Origin: Syntrophorhabdus sp.
GTDB lineage: Bacteria > Desulfobacterota > BSN033 > UBA1163
Direction of reading: 5' to 3'
Assembly: GCA_020724025.1 (NCBI GenBank)
Contig: DYHU01000058.1
Span: forward strand, 1 to 16,105
Length of the DNA stretch: 16,105 bases
The notes under the pieces were generated by a model that was given only the letters and a program-made list of their open reading frames with translations, was not told the DNA's origin and ran no database searches. The position numbers and the translations under genes were made by a program. Within the stretch, counting starts at the first letter, position 1. Each line of letters begins with the position of its first letter. Positions 6,285 to 13,996 of this stretch are shown here, in pieces.

Positions 6285-7787
6285 TTAATTCTTTAATGCT
6301 GAAAGCGAAGGTTGATCATTTTTTCTTCGCAGGGCCAAGGCTACGAAAGCTTCAGCCCACTCGGGGGTTCCAAGAGCATGAAGGTGAGTATAAGAGGCAA
6401 AAACATTCTTATATACAACTCCATCTCTCTTTCCATCTATGCCATGCCCGCGACTAATCTGATAGACAAATTTTATCCCATTTAATTTATGGAGTTTGGA
6501 ATGATGGAATTCATGTCCCCGAATGGTCAGACCTTCCGGAAAGAGAGGATTTTCCATCGTAACTTCTGCCATCACATAGCCATGGCCTTGTGGACGTTGG
6601 CACATCTCTATTTCGGCTGGAATGAGACCTACCATTTCATATCGTCGATTTTGCCAGTGAATATCTCGACATAAATACATCAGACCAGCGCATTCCGCAT
6701 AGACCGGCAAACCATCTTCAGCAGCCTTGGCAATATCCTGTCTCAATCCACGGTTTCCTTCCAGTTCCTCAAGGAAAAACTCGGGAAATCCACCCCCAAT
6801 ATAAAGTCCATCAATATCTGGCAATCGATCTTTCAGAGAGTTGATAAAGATTAATTCAGCGCCAGCTTCGGCCAATGCCTCGAGGTTTTCCGGATAATAG
6901 AAATTGAACACGCGGTCATGCATGACCCCGATCCTGACTTTCGGAGTTCCATTTCCCCTCACCCCAACCCTCTCCCCCAAGGGGCGAGGGGTTATTGAAG
7001 ATGCCCTCCCTCTCTGTTGTTTTATCGATATGTCATTCTGAGGCGTCAGCCGAAGAATCTCTGATTTAAAATTTTTCGCAATCATCAGTATATTATCCAG
7101 ATCGAGGTAGGATTCCATCTTGCTACCGGTCCTTTCAATGATCGAATCTGCTTTCTCAGATTCCCTGGACGGGATGAGGCCCAGGTGACGTTCTGGGATA
7201 TGGAGCTCTGGGTCCCTCGGTATACTTCCCACAACAGGAATTTTACAGTATTTCTCCACTGCATTTCTCAGCTTCCGTTCATGCCGGTTTCCTGCCACCT
7301 GATTCAGGATGATGCCGGCAATATGGATTTCGGGTTGGAAACTCTGGTACCCCATGACCATGGCCGCTATGCTATCGGTCATCCGAGTTGCGTTCACCGT
7401 CAAGAGGATGGGAACATTTAGAAGTCTTGCAATCTCAGCTGAAGTTCCATATCCCAAAGAATCGAGACCATCATAAAGACCCATCGCTCCTTCGATAATG
7501 GCCAGGTCAACCCCCTGGGAGGCCTGCCAAAAAAAACGGATCAATTTCTCCTTTGGAATGAGAAAGAGATCCAGATTCCGGCAACTTCTGCCCGTTGCAA
7601 CAGTGAGCCAGGATGGATCAATATAGTCAGGGCCTTTCTTAAAAGGCTGAACCGAAAAACCTTTTCGGCGGAAAGCCTTGCATAAACCGATCGAGACAAT
7701 CGTTTTGCCTGAGTGACCCTGGGGCGAGGAGATCAGCAGGCAACCGAACGGTTGAACATTTTGGAGGAAATGATCACCTGTTGCCAT
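6285..7787 (-). CDS. cbiA: Cobyrinate a,c-diamide synthase-like amidotransferase (CbiA/CobB)
   Basis: A 500-residue ATP- and glutamine-dependent amidase. The N-terminal P-loop domain carries SSPQGHSGKT (20-29), KGPDYIDPSW (51-60) and EGAMGLYDG (99-107). The C-terminal class I glutamine amidotransferase domain carries the catalytic cysteine C366 (YAECAGLM) and a GHEFHHSKL histidine motif. In cobalamin synthesis it amidates the a and c side chains. Genes of this type following dsrABD are known in sulfate reducers, where amidation of the sulfite-reductase sirohaem is a proposed role; that fits here since no other cobalamin gene is seen. Residues about 241-281 between the two domains are encoded by two dispersed DNA repeats read in frame, which explains the length above the usual ~460. 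It starts 6 nt after dsrD with a weak Shine-Dalgarno. Confidence 0.9.
   Translation of the reverse strand: MATGDHFLQNVQPFGCLLISSPQGHSGKTIVSIGLCKAFRRKGFSVQPFKKGPDYIDPSWLTVATGRSCRNLDLFLIPKEKLIRFFWQASQGVDLAIIEGAMGLYDGLDSLGYGTSAEIARLLNVPILLTVNATRMTDSIAAMVMGYQSFQPEIHIAGIILNQVAGNRHERKLRNAVEKYCKIPVVGSIPRDPELHIPERHLGLIPSRESEKADSIIERTGSKMESYLDLDNILMIAKNFKSEILRLTPQNDISIKQQRGRASSITPRPLGERVGVRGNGTPKVRIGVMHDRVFNFYYPENLEALAEAGAELIFINSLKDRLPDIDGLYIGGGFPEFFLEELEGNRGLRQDIAKAAEDGLPVYAECAGLMYLCRDIHWQNRRYEMVGLIPAEIEMCQRPQGHGYVMAEVTMENPLFPEGLTIRGHEFHHSKLHKLNGIKFVYQISRGHGIDGKRDGVVYKNVFASYTHLHALGTPEWAEAFVALALRRKNDQPSLSALKN
6952..6993 (-). repeat. Dispersed repeat read in frame inside cbiA (GERVGVRG type)
   Basis: The plus strand shows a C-rich CCCCTCACCCCAACCCTCTC tract followed by CCCAAGGGGCGAGGGG. 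I recognise this as a dispersed intergenic repeat seen in many bacterial genomes. Read on the coding strand it gives ITPRPLGERVGVRG, its usual spurious translation. Here it forms part of the linker between the two CbiA domains, without breaking the frame. Confidence 0.7.
7031..7060 (-). repeat. Second dispersed repeat in the cbiA linker (CATTCTGAG...GAAGAATCT)
   Basis: The stretch TGTCATTCTGAGGCGTCAGC followed by CGAAGAATCT matches another dispersed repeat that I know from many bacterial genomes. On the coding strand it reads EILRLTPQNDI, its characteristic translation. It lies about 37 nt from the first repeat, and both fall between the ATPase and amidotransferase domains. Confidence 0.7.
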
Positions 7788-7793
7788 CGTTCA

Positions 7794-7997
7794 TTAAGTC
7801 TCACTCTTCCCCTTGATGGCAATATAGGTGATGCCGCCAAAGCTTCGATACTCAATTTTGTCTTCTTTCGCCAGCTCTGCAATGGCTTTGTCCACCAATG
7901 CTTTTTCTACTCCAATGGCCCTCGCGACATCCCGGTTCTTTGTCTGGCTCACCGTTCCCAGATATTTGAGGATGCTTTCTTTTAACTCTTCGCTCAT
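7794..7997 (-). CDS. dsrD: DsrD, activator of sulfite reductase
   Basis: A 67-residue protein with a winged-helix fold pattern: SILKYLGTVSQTKNRDVARAIG, then VDKAIAELAKEDKIEYRSFG, then a final GITYIAIKG strand pair. DsrD is found next to dsrAB in sulfite/sulfate reducers and, according to published biochemistry, increases DsrAB activity by direct binding rather than acting on DNA. It is generally absent from sulfur oxidisers, so it supports a reductive pathway here. It lies 15 nt after dsrB with a good AAGGAAGG Shine-Dalgarno and 6 nt before cbiA. Length is normal. Confidence 0.93.
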   Translation of the reverse strand: MSEELKESILKYLGTVSQTKNRDVARAIGVEKALVDKAIAELAKEDKIEYRSFGGITYIAIKGKSET

Positions 7998-8012
7998 TTT
8001 TTGCCTTCCTTC

Positions 8013-9077
8013 TTACCATTTAAACTGAGTTGTCGTCCTGAAGGTTTCTCTTGCAAGAGTAAAATCGTCAATATGTTGCTCGGTGAAGGGGATCTCGGTG
8101 AGTCGGAAGAAAGTCTCCCATCCCACCCTCTCGATCCATTCCCCCATCCTCTCGTATCTTCGGGCATTTTTAGCATAAACATTGACGATCTTCTTGATGA
8201 TCTCTACCACTTCAGGCCAGCGAGGGGGATTATTCGGGAGAAAGGGAACAATTAAACGGGAAAACATGGGGGGTTTTCTGGCGTTGGAGACCTTACCCCC
8301 GGCATAGATAGCCACTCCGTCCCCTTCGGAGTCGGCAAGAGGCATCATAGGGCAAACGGTAAAGCAATTACCGCAGTACATGCACAGGTCCTCTTTAATC
8401 ACCACGCTTTTGACATTTTTATCCGGGTGTCGCCGAATCGCCCCTGTTGGACAGGAGGCTATTGTTGTTGGAATTTCACAAATCGCTCCCAACTTTTCAT
8501 GGTCTACCTTAGGAACCTTTGTATGGACTCCGACAATGGCTAAATCCGAACAGTGAACGGCGCCGCACATGTTGATACAGCAGGCCAAGGAAACCCTCAA
8601 TTTGGCCGGCAGTTTCATGCTGATGAAATGTTCGTAGAGTTCGTCCATCAATGCTTTAACAATGGGCGAACTATCCGTAGCCGCACTGTGGCAGTGTACC
8701 CACCCCTGGGTATGAACAATATTGGAAATACCATTGCCTGTGCCCCCCACCGGCAGCCCGATCTTCTTCGCGGCCTCAATAATCGGCTCCACCTTTTCCT
8801 TATTTGGGGTCAAAAATTCAATGTTGTATCGGCTGGTGAACCGGAGGTGACCGTCACAATACTTGTCAGCGATATCGCAAATGTCCCGGATGAAATCGAC
8901 ACTGACGAGCCTCGGGGAGCCTACCCTTACCGTATATAATTCATCTCCGCTTTCAGCGACGTGCCGGAGCACCCCTGGCTTGAGGATCTCATGATATTTC
9001 CAATCTCCATAATTCTTTTTGATCACCTCGGGAATCATCTCTCGAAAATTCGGGGGTCCGATATCTGCCTTTCCCAT
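8013..9077 (-). CDS. dsrB: Dissimilatory sulfite reductase beta subunit (DsrB)
   Basis: A 354-residue subunit of the cytoplasmic alpha2beta2 sulfite reductase, which reduces sulfite with six electrons and, with DsrC, forms the DsrC trisulfide. Sirohaem/[4Fe-4S] ligands are present as C129, C166-C167 and C171 (ACCINMCG). The ferredoxin domain has C209 (SCPTGAI) and C232, C235, C238 (CMYCGNC). The C-terminus ends TQFKW. I placed the start at the ATG at 9077, because GAGGAGG lies about 5 nt upstream. A longer in-frame start at 9137 would translate the dsrA-dsrB repeat element ([14 protein letters not shown]) and is rejected. It is separated from dsrA by about 117 nt, an unusually long gap for dsrAB. 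Confidence 0.97.
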   Translation of the reverse strand: MGKADIGPPNFREMIPEVIKKNYGDWKYHEILKPGVLRHVAESGDELYTVRVGSPRLVSVDFIRDICDIADKYCDGHLRFTSRYNIEFLTPNKEKVEPIIEAAKKIGLPVGGTGNGISNIVHTQGWVHCHSAATDSSPIVKALMDELYEHFISMKLPAKLRVSLACCINMCGAVHCSDLAIVGVHTKVPKVDHEKLGAICEIPTTIASCPTGAIRRHPDKNVKSVVIKEDLCMYCGNCFTVCPMMPLADSEGDGVAIYAGGKVSNARKPPMFSRLIVPFLPNNPPRWPEVVEIIKKIVNVYAKNARRYERMGEWIERVGWETFFRLTEIPFTEQHIDDFTLARETFRTTTQFKW

Positions 9078-9093
9078 AACATCCTCCTCTCTA

Positions 9094-9199
9094 TTATTTC
9101 GGATTGCAAATTGCGGATTGCGGAATTGAATCTCCAATTTTAAAAAATCAGAAATCCCTGCCTGCGGCAGGCAGGCGCATTCCGAATTCCGAAATTAAA
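9094..9199. repeat. MITE/REP-like palindromic element between dsrA and dsrB
   Basis: About 105 nt. The left end reads TTATTTCGGATTGC and the right end, on the other strand, TTAATTTCGGAATTCGG, so the ends are imperfect inverted repeats. Short tandem motifs (ATTGCAAATTGCGGATTGCG) lie inside. In the middle is a near-perfect palindrome, CCTGCCTGC-G-GCAGGCAGG (9157-9175), able to form a GC-rich hairpin. On the minus (transcribed) strand this hairpin is followed by GATTTCTGATTTTTT, so it could act as a partial terminator or processing site inside the operon. The element's right end overlaps the last codons and stop of dsrA. Confidence 0.6.
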
Positions 9200-10358
9200 A
9201 GAACACATAGGGATTCGACCTTGGCCTGTTGATCATCTGTGGCACCGGCTTCAAGCCAACGGCCTTCAGAAATTCTCTCATCCCTACCCTTTCTATCAAT
9301 TCGCCCACTCTCTCTCTGACTCTCCCATTCTCGTCCCACCAATCCCATATCTTTCGGATAAGCTCTTTGATCTCGGTATAGGGAGGTTCCGCTCTCATAA
9401 AAGGAACCAAGACAGAGGAGAGCATGGCCCCTTTCACGATGGGCGCTTTCCCTCCAATCAAAATCGTTGCCCCTTTATCATCTCCGGGTCGGAGAGCCTT
9501 GGTCATTTTATTGATACAATGCATACATCTGACACAATCCTCAGTTTTGAATTGAAGTTTCATTGATTTTTCGTCCCACTCGAGGGCATTGGTCGGGCAT
9601 TTATCGACAACCAAGGTCTTGATATCAAATCCGTTCTTCACATATTCTTTGACTCCATCCTGATCGATCTTCAGGCTATCCCTCCAAGTGCCGATAATCG
9701 TGAAATCGGCCCTTGCGATAGCCGCCACACAATCGTTTGGGCAACCTGAAATCTTGATCTTGAACTTATAGGGCCAGCGGGGCCGATGGATCTCATCCTG
9801 AAACTCCATGGTCAGGTCTTGAACGATATCGAGGGTATTGATGTTCGTCCACTCACACCGGGCGGGTCCGACACAGGCAGTGGGCGTTCTTAATGCTGAC
9901 CCTGATCCCCCGAGATCAAATCCTGCTTCCGTTAATGCATCAAAGCAGGGCTGGAGATTGGCGGTTGTGGTGCCGAGAAGGATGATGTCACCCGTGGACC
10001 CATGCATATTGGTTAAACCACTCCCATACTTTTCCCAGACATCACAGATCCTTCTCAACGCTTCGGCAGTATAAAACCACCCTGCAGGGTGATTCACACG
10101 CAGGGTATGGAAGGACTCAACATTCGGGAATTGATCGGGTACATCGCTATATCTTCCGATCACCCCCCCGCCATAGCCCGTCACACCAACAATTCCACCA
10201 TGCTTCCAATGGGTCACTTTGTCCTCAAAGGACAACTCCTGAATCCCAAGCAAATCTTTTGCGGCATCATTTTTTTCGGCCGCCCGTTTAATTTCCTTGA
10301 TGTAACTCGGCCATGGTCCCTTCTCCAGTTCATCCGATTTAGGAGTTTTATTTGACAT
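9195..10358 (-). CDS. dsrA: Dissimilatory sulfite reductase alpha subunit (DsrA)
   Basis: A 387-residue first gene of the operon. The sirohaem-binding cysteines C162 and C168 (ACVGPARC) and C206 and C210 (GCPNDC) are intact, as are the ferredoxin-domain cysteines C254, C275, C278, C281 (CVRCMHC). Conserved blocks [35 protein letters not shown] and [10 protein letters not shown] identify DsrA clearly. It ends at SNPYVFF, whereas DsrA of Desulfovibrio (about 437 residues from memory) has internal insertions and continues some 25 residues beyond this motif. The stop lies right at the edge of the repeat element, so a trimmed tail is possible. The start has a strong AGGAGGG 8 nt upstream. Transcription probably begins about 30 nt upstream at a sigma-54 promoter. 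Confidence 0.97.
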   Translation of the reverse strand: MSNKTPKSDELEKGPWPSYIKEIKRAAEKNDAAKDLLGIQELSFEDKVTHWKHGGIVGVTGYGGGVIGRYSDVPDQFPNVESFHTLRVNHPAGWFYTAEALRRICDVWEKYGSGLTNMHGSTGDIILLGTTTANLQPCFDALTEAGFDLGGSGSALRTPTACVGPARCEWTNINTLDIVQDLTMEFQDEIHRPRWPYKFKIKISGCPNDCVAAIARADFTIIGTWRDSLKIDQDGVKEYVKNGFDIKTLVVDKCPTNALEWDEKSMKLQFKTEDCVRCMHCINKMTKALRPGDDKGATILIGGKAPIVKGAMLSSVLVPFMRAEPPYTEIKELIRKIWDWWDENGRVRERVGELIERVGMREFLKAVGLKPVPQMINRPRSNPYVFF

Positions 10359-10398
10359 CGATTGACCCTCCTTTTTTTAAGAGTATCGAAGATTCATT

Positions 10399-10414
10399 TG
10401 CAATAAGAATGCCA
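10399..10414 (-). promoter_or_regulatory. Sigma-54 promoter of the dsr operon
   Basis: The minus strand reads TGGCATTCTTATTGCA, matching the -24/-12 consensus TGGCAC-N5-TTGCA with one mismatch and the correct GG-to-GC spacing. The -24 GG is at 10413-10412 and the -12 GC at 10401-10400. The predicted start is near 10388, leaving a ~30-nt leader with the AGGAGGG ribosome-binding site before dsrA at 10358. Confidence 0.85.
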
Positions 10415-10475
10415 TAGATTAAGATAGTTAATTATATGAAGAATTAATGGATTATTAAACGGAGGCGACATGATG

Positions 10476-10495
10476 ATGTTCCCAAAAGGGAACAT
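10476..10495. promoter_or_regulatory. Proximal operator (activator site) of the dsr promoter
   Basis: A perfect inverted repeat, ATGTTCCC-AAAA-GGGAACAT, with 8-bp arms and a 4-nt centre. Its centre (10485.5) is exactly 73 bp upstream of the -24 GG of the dsrA sigma-54 promoter, as expected of an enhancer-type activator site. A matching site, TGTTnCCn5GGAACA, occurs at the same distance from the cytochrome promoter. Confidence 0.75.
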
Positions 10496-10506
10496 TTTGA
10501 GATTAT

Positions 10507-10522
10507 GTCCACTTTTGGAAAC
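10507..10522 (-). promoter_or_regulatory. Distal operator of the dsr promoter
   Basis: The minus strand reads GTTTCCAAAAGTGGAC, a degenerate copy of the proximal site (13 of 16 positions match GTTCCCAAAAGGGAAC). Its centre (10514.5) is 29 bp upstream of the proximal centre, close to three helical turns, so two activator dimers could bind on the same face. A similar site lies 29 bp from the proximal site at the cytochrome promoter. Confidence 0.65.
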
Positions 10523-10566
10523 TTGGGATTTTCCATAATTTCTCCAAGCAGTTTTTCCCGACATCA

Positions 10567-10596
10567 TTGACATCCAAATTTTAATTTTGATAGAAT
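10567..10596 (+). promoter_or_regulatory. Sigma-70-type promoter of the two-component operon
   Basis: TTGACA (10567-10572), an 18-nt spacer, then TAGAAT (10591-10596). The hexamers match consensus at 6/6 and 5/6. The transcription start predicted about 7 nt downstream would fall on or next to the kinase ATG at 10603, implying a leaderless message. The dsr operators lie 45-90 bp upstream, so the activator may also influence this promoter. Confidence 0.55.
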
Positions 10597-10602
10597 TTAA
10601 AT

Positions 10603-12534
10603 ATGTTAAAGGATCTGAAGTTAAATACTAAATTTAATCTTGCTGTAGGTTCTATCATTTTTATGTTTTGTGTAGCCTTCTCATTTCTTTTATACTATCA
10701 CCTCAAAGAGAGGGCAATAGAAGAGGCTAATAATAAAATCCTGATAATTACGGAGCAGATAAATGCTGTGGGGGATTATATTAAGGAAGAACTCCGACCA
10801 AGGATGTTTGAAATCCTTTCAAATCCGGCTCATAAAGAAGATTTCGTTCTGGAAGCCATGTCTACCACCTATGTGAGATGTAGAGTAATGTCCCTCTTTA
10901 ATAAAGAGCTACCAGAATATATCTTCAAAAGGGTAGCTACAAATCCTCGGAATCCCAATAATAAGGCGGACACTTTCCATAAGAAGATGATCGGATATTT
11001 TTGTGAAAATAAAGATTTAGCATCATGGAATGGCATAGTCGCCCTTGAGGGTAAGAAATTTCTTATAAGAGCAAGGCCTGTAATCATTGAAAAGGGATGT
11101 CTTAAATGCCACGGGAGTCCATCACAGGCGCCAAAAGGACTTATTAAACGATATGGCAGAGAGGGAGGTTTTGGATGGAAGGAAGGGGGTGTTGGCGGTG
11201 TGGAATCGGTAGCTATACCCCTCAATGAAGTTTTTGGACAGATTAAAGGGATTGCCCTCTCCTCCCTTATCTTTGGGCTTGGCACCCTTATATTTTTGTT
11301 TATCGCTCTGAAGGATGCATTCTCAACCTTTGTGAGCAAGCCTTTGAAGAGATTAACAAAAATATTCGAAGGCATTGCAAAAGGAACAGAATCCCTGACC
11401 TTAGAACTTCCGATCACCACAAAGGATGAGATTGGAGATCTCACCGCCTCCTTTAATCTAATGACAAGGCATCTTTTCAACGCTCAAGAAGAACTAAAAA
11501 ACTATGCGGAAACCCTCCGTTCCACATTTGAAGGCATTACAGATCCCCTTGCCTTAATAAAGCATGACTGCACAGTGGAAATGAGAAATAGGGCGTATTG
11601 TGAATGGACAGAAAAGGGTATAAGCGCTGTTTTTGCAGAGGAATGCAAAAATAGGGATGGGGGCTTAAAGAGTGCATGCGATTTCTGCCTTCTTAAAAAG
11701 GTGAAAGAGCAAAAAAAAGATGTTTTTGAGTGCTGGGATGAAGGTGGAAATTTTTACTATAGCCATTTGTATCCCATATTTGATGAGGAAGGCAATGTAG
11801 TAAAAATGGTTCATTATGTGAAGGATTTAACTGACAGGAGGGAGATGGAAGAACGGATGAGAAGGGCTGAAAAATTGACAGTTATGGGGCAGCTTTCAGC
11901 AGGCATTGCCCATGAAATAAATAATCCCCTTGGAGGCATAAGACTTTGTTTCAATAATCTCATGAGCTTAGAAATGGATGAAAAGACAAGAAAGATGCAT
12001 GTAGTGGTGATCAATTCAGGATTTGAAAGAATACAGTCCATTATAAAGCAACTTTTAGACTTTTCTAAAAAATCTTCTTTATCCCTCTCTTCGGTATCCA
12101 TAAACCACCTCATAGAGAATGTCTTAAGGTTTGTTGATCATATTTTGTCCAAAAAAGGGATAAAGGCGGTTAGAGACTCTTCACTGGAGATCCAGCCTAT
12201 TTTAATTGACCCCAATAAGATAGAGGAGGTATTTTTAAATATTATTCTCAATGCCATACAGGCAATGGATGGTAAACCCGGCATATTGACTATAAATACC
12301 ACTCAAAGGGATGGATACCATGAGTTTTCCTTTTCAGACACAGGACCTGGAATTCCTTGCGAAATTTTACCATTCATCTTTGATCCTTTCTTTACCACAA
12401 AACCACCTGGATGTGGAACAGGTCTTGGACTTTCGGTCAGTAAATCCATTGTCGAACAGCATAACGGTGAGTTACTGGTGGAAACCTCCAAGAATGGCAC
12501 GAAATTTATAGTGAGATTACCCGTCAGAAAATGA
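10603..12534 (+). CDS. Membrane histidine kinase with Tll0287-like haem sensor domain
   Basis: A 643-residue sensor kinase. TM1 is about residues 11-32. The periplasmic domain (about 33-215) carries a c-type haem motif CLKCH (166-170) followed by GSPSQAP, the signature of the DUF3365/Tll0287-like domain. TM2 is about 216-238, then a HAMP linker, then a PAS domain (about 301-410) with six cysteines (323, 333, 348, 359, 362, 377) that could bind a metal or Fe-S cluster. The transmitter has H437 (AGIAHEINNP), N550, D579 (SDTGPGIP) and GTGLGL (605-610), all intact. It overlaps the response regulator by ATGA. No Shine-Dalgarno precedes the ATG and a TAG stop lies just upstream, so no longer start exists. 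It probably senses redox state or a haem ligand in the periplasm (inference). The gene looks more AT-rich than the dsr genes. Confidence 0.92.
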   Translation: MLKDLKLNTKFNLAVGSIIFMFCVAFSFLLYYHLKERAIEEANNKILIITEQINAVGDYIKEELRPRMFEILSNPAHKEDFVLEAMSTTYVRCRVMSLFNKELPEYIFKRVATNPRNPNNKADTFHKKMIGYFCENKDLASWNGIVALEGKKFLIRARPVIIEKGCLKCHGSPSQAPKGLIKRYGREGGFGWKEGGVGGVESVAIPLNEVFGQIKGIALSSLIFGLGTLIFLFIALKDAFSTFVSKPLKRLTKIFEGIAKGTESLTLELPITTKDEIGDLTASFNLMTRHLFNAQEELKNYAETLRSTFEGITDPLALIKHDCTVEMRNRAYCEWTEKGISAVFAEECKNRDGGLKSACDFCLLKKVKEQKKDVFECWDEGGNFYYSHLYPIFDEEGNVVKMVHYVKDLTDRREMEERMRRAEKLTVMGQLSAGIAHEINNPLGGIRLCFNNLMSLEMDEKTRKMHVVVINSGFERIQSIIKQLLDFSKKSSLSLSSVSINHLIENVLRFVDHILSKKGIKAVRDSSLEIQPILIDPNKIEEVFLNIILNAIQAMDGKPGILTINTTQRDGYHEFSFSDTGPGIPCEILPFIFDPFFTTKPPGCGTGLGLSVSKSIVEQHNGELLVETSKNGTKFIVRLPVRK

Positions 12535-13913
12535 AAGGGAAAATACTCGTAATCGAAGATGAACCCACTATGAGATTGGGGATGAGTCACTTCCTTTCGT
12601 CCTCAGGATATCAAGTGGAGAGTTGTCAAGATGGGGAAGAGGGCCTGAGCCTGATAAAGAACAGTTCATTTGATCTTGTGTTATCTGATTTAAGACTTCC
12701 AAAGCTTGATGGTCTTTCCATCCTCCAGCATACAAACCGTATTTCTCCTGGGACAGGAGTAATTATCATCACTGCATATGCTGAGATAAAAACCGCAGTC
12801 CAGGCTATCAAAGATGGAGCATTTGATTACCTTGCCAAACCTTTTTCCAACGAAGAACTCTTAATCGCTATCGAGAGATTTTTAAAATTTCGCAGTATGG
12901 AGGTCGAACTAAATGAGCTTAGAAGATCTGCGAAAGAAGCCAAAGGGTTTGATAAACTCTTAGGTATTAGTCGCTGTATGAAGGACGTATTTGATCGTGT
13001 TGCCATTATCGCAAATACGGATGTCTCTGTCCTTATACAGGGCGAAAGCGGAACAGGAAAAGAGCTGGTTGCCGATGCGATCCACAATATCAGCAAGAGA
13101 AAGGACGGACCCTATATAAAGATAAACTGCGCTGCCATACCTGAAAATCTCTTTGAATCAGAACTCTTTGGATATGAGAAGGGCGCCTTTACAGGGGCAT
13201 TAGAAACAAGAAAGGGGAAGTTTGAATTAGCAAATGGTGGAACTCTTTTTTTTGATGAGATATCTGAAATGCCTTTAAACCTCCAGACGAAACTTTTAAG
13301 GGTCATAGAAGATCAAACGGTTAACCGGCTTGGAGGCTCCCAAGGTGTAAAGATAGATGTAAGGGGGATCTATGCTACAAGTAGAAATTTAAAAGAACTT
13401 ATAAAGATGGATAAATTCAGGGAGGAACTATTCTACAGGATAAATGTGGTTCCCATAGAGATCCCACCTTTAAGAGAGAGGAAGGAAGATATCCCTTGTC
13501 TCATCGAATATTTCCTCAAGTATTTTAATGAAAAATATAAAAAAACAGAACCTGAAATGACTCCTTCTGCTTATGAAGCCCTTATAAATTATGATTATCC
13601 AGGAAATGTTAGGGAGTTGAAGAACGCCATAGAGCGCGCTGTGCTTTTATCAAGAGATGGGAAGATAGATGTGAATCATCTTCCTCCGGAGATTTATTCA
13701 CATAAAATAGAAAATCCCCTTTCCTTCCAGCGCGATATACCCTTTAAAATGGGTATAAGGTCTTTAGAAAAAAAGATGATACTCGAGGCATTAAACGAGA
13801 CAAAAGGGAAAAAGATAGAGGCTGCCAAAAGATTGGGCATAAGTAGAAAAGTTTTTTGGAAAAAGATGAAGGAATATAAGATAGGCAAGTTTCCAAAGAG
13901 AGACATAAAGTAA
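12531..13913 (+). CDS. NtrC-family sigma-54-dependent response regulator
   Basis: A 460-residue three-domain activator. The receiver domain has D53 as phospho-acceptor (LSDLRLP) with E9/D10 and K103 (AKPF). The AAA+ domain has Walker A GESGTGKE (171-178), the sigma-54 contact loop GAFTGA (218-223) intact, and Walker B GTLFFDEI (237-244). The C-terminus (about 420-455) is a Fis-type helix-turn-helix (KKIEAAKRLGISRKVFWKKM). It should hydrolyse ATP to open sigma-54 holoenzyme promoters. Such promoters, with paired operators, flank this gene on both sides (dsrA and the cytochrome operon), so these are its most likely targets. It is co-translated with the kinase through an ATGA overlap. The last codons contain the distal operator of the cytochrome promoter. 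Confidence 0.95.
   Translation: MKGKILVIEDEPTMRLGMSHFLSSSGYQVESCQDGEEGLSLIKNSSFDLVLSDLRLPKLDGLSILQHTNRISPGTGVIIITAYAEIKTAVQAIKDGAFDYLAKPFSNEELLIAIERFLKFRSMEVELNELRRSAKEAKGFDKLLGISRCMKDVFDRVAIIANTDVSVLIQGESGTGKELVADAIHNISKRKDGPYIKINCAAIPENLFESELFGYEKGAFTGALETRKGKFELANGGTLFFDEISEMPLNLQTKLLRVIEDQTVNRLGGSQGVKIDVRGIYATSRNLKELIKMDKFREELFYRINVVPIEIPPLRERKEDIPCLIEYFLKYFNEKYKKTEPEMTPSAYEALINYDYPGNVRELKNAIERAVLLSRDGKIDVNHLPPEIYSHKIENPLSFQRDIPFKMGIRSLEKKMILEALNETKGKKIEAAKRLGISRKVFWKKMKEYKIGKFPKRDIK
13889..13904 (+). promoter_or_regulatory. Distal operator of the cytochrome promoter, inside the regulator gene
   Basis: GTTTCCAAAGAGAGAC matches the distal dsr operator (GTTTCCAAAAGTGGAC) at 12 of 16 positions and in the same orientation relative to its promoter. 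Its centre (13896.5) is exactly 29 bp upstream of the proximal site's centre. It lies in the last codons of the response regulator. Confidence 0.55.
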
Positions 13914-13916
13914 GAA

Positions 13917-13934
13917 TGTTACCCGCCAGGAACA
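13917..13934. promoter_or_regulatory. Proximal operator of the cytochrome promoter
   Basis: TGTTACCCGCCAGGAACA keeps the outer half-sites TGTTnCC...GGAACA of the dsr operator TGTTCCCAAAAGGGAACA (12 of 18 positions identical). Its centre (13925.5) is exactly 73 bp upstream of the -24 GG at 13998-13999, the same distance as at dsrA. It begins 3 nt after the regulator's stop. Confidence 0.65.
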
Positions 13935-13951
13935 CCCTTTTCCATTGCCAA

Positions 13952-13978
13952 CCTTAAAATCCCTCAATTTTTTTAAGG
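13952..13978. repeat. AT-rich inverted repeat between operator and promoter
   Basis: CCTTAAAA (13952-13959) and TTTTAAGG (13971-13978) form an 8-bp stem with an 11-nt loop. It could be a weak terminator for the kinase-regulator transcript, or simply flexible AT-rich DNA allowing the loop between activator and sigma-54 polymerase. It lacks a GC-rich stem followed by a clean T-run, so neither role is certain. Confidence 0.35.
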
Positions 13979-13996
13979 AAAATCAATTTTATTTCA

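Noticed and set aside
9094..9130. Short direct repeats (GGATTGC, ATTGCGG) as a CRISPR array
   Set aside because: Units are under 12 nt, irregular and lack spacers; they fit a dispersed palindromic element.
9078..9137. Extended dsrB start at 9137 (20 extra residues)
   Set aside because: The extra residues are encoded by the repeat element, and the ATG at 9077 has a far better ribosome-binding site.
9157..9175. GC-rich hairpin as a full terminator ending the dsr operon after dsrA
   Set aside because: dsrB follows with a strong ribosome-binding site and must be co-expressed with dsrA; at most it is a partial or processing signal.
10516..10535. TGGAAA-N8-TTTCCA inverted repeat as a third operator
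   Set aside because: It overlaps the distal operator and has no counterpart at the cytochrome promoter, so it may be chance.
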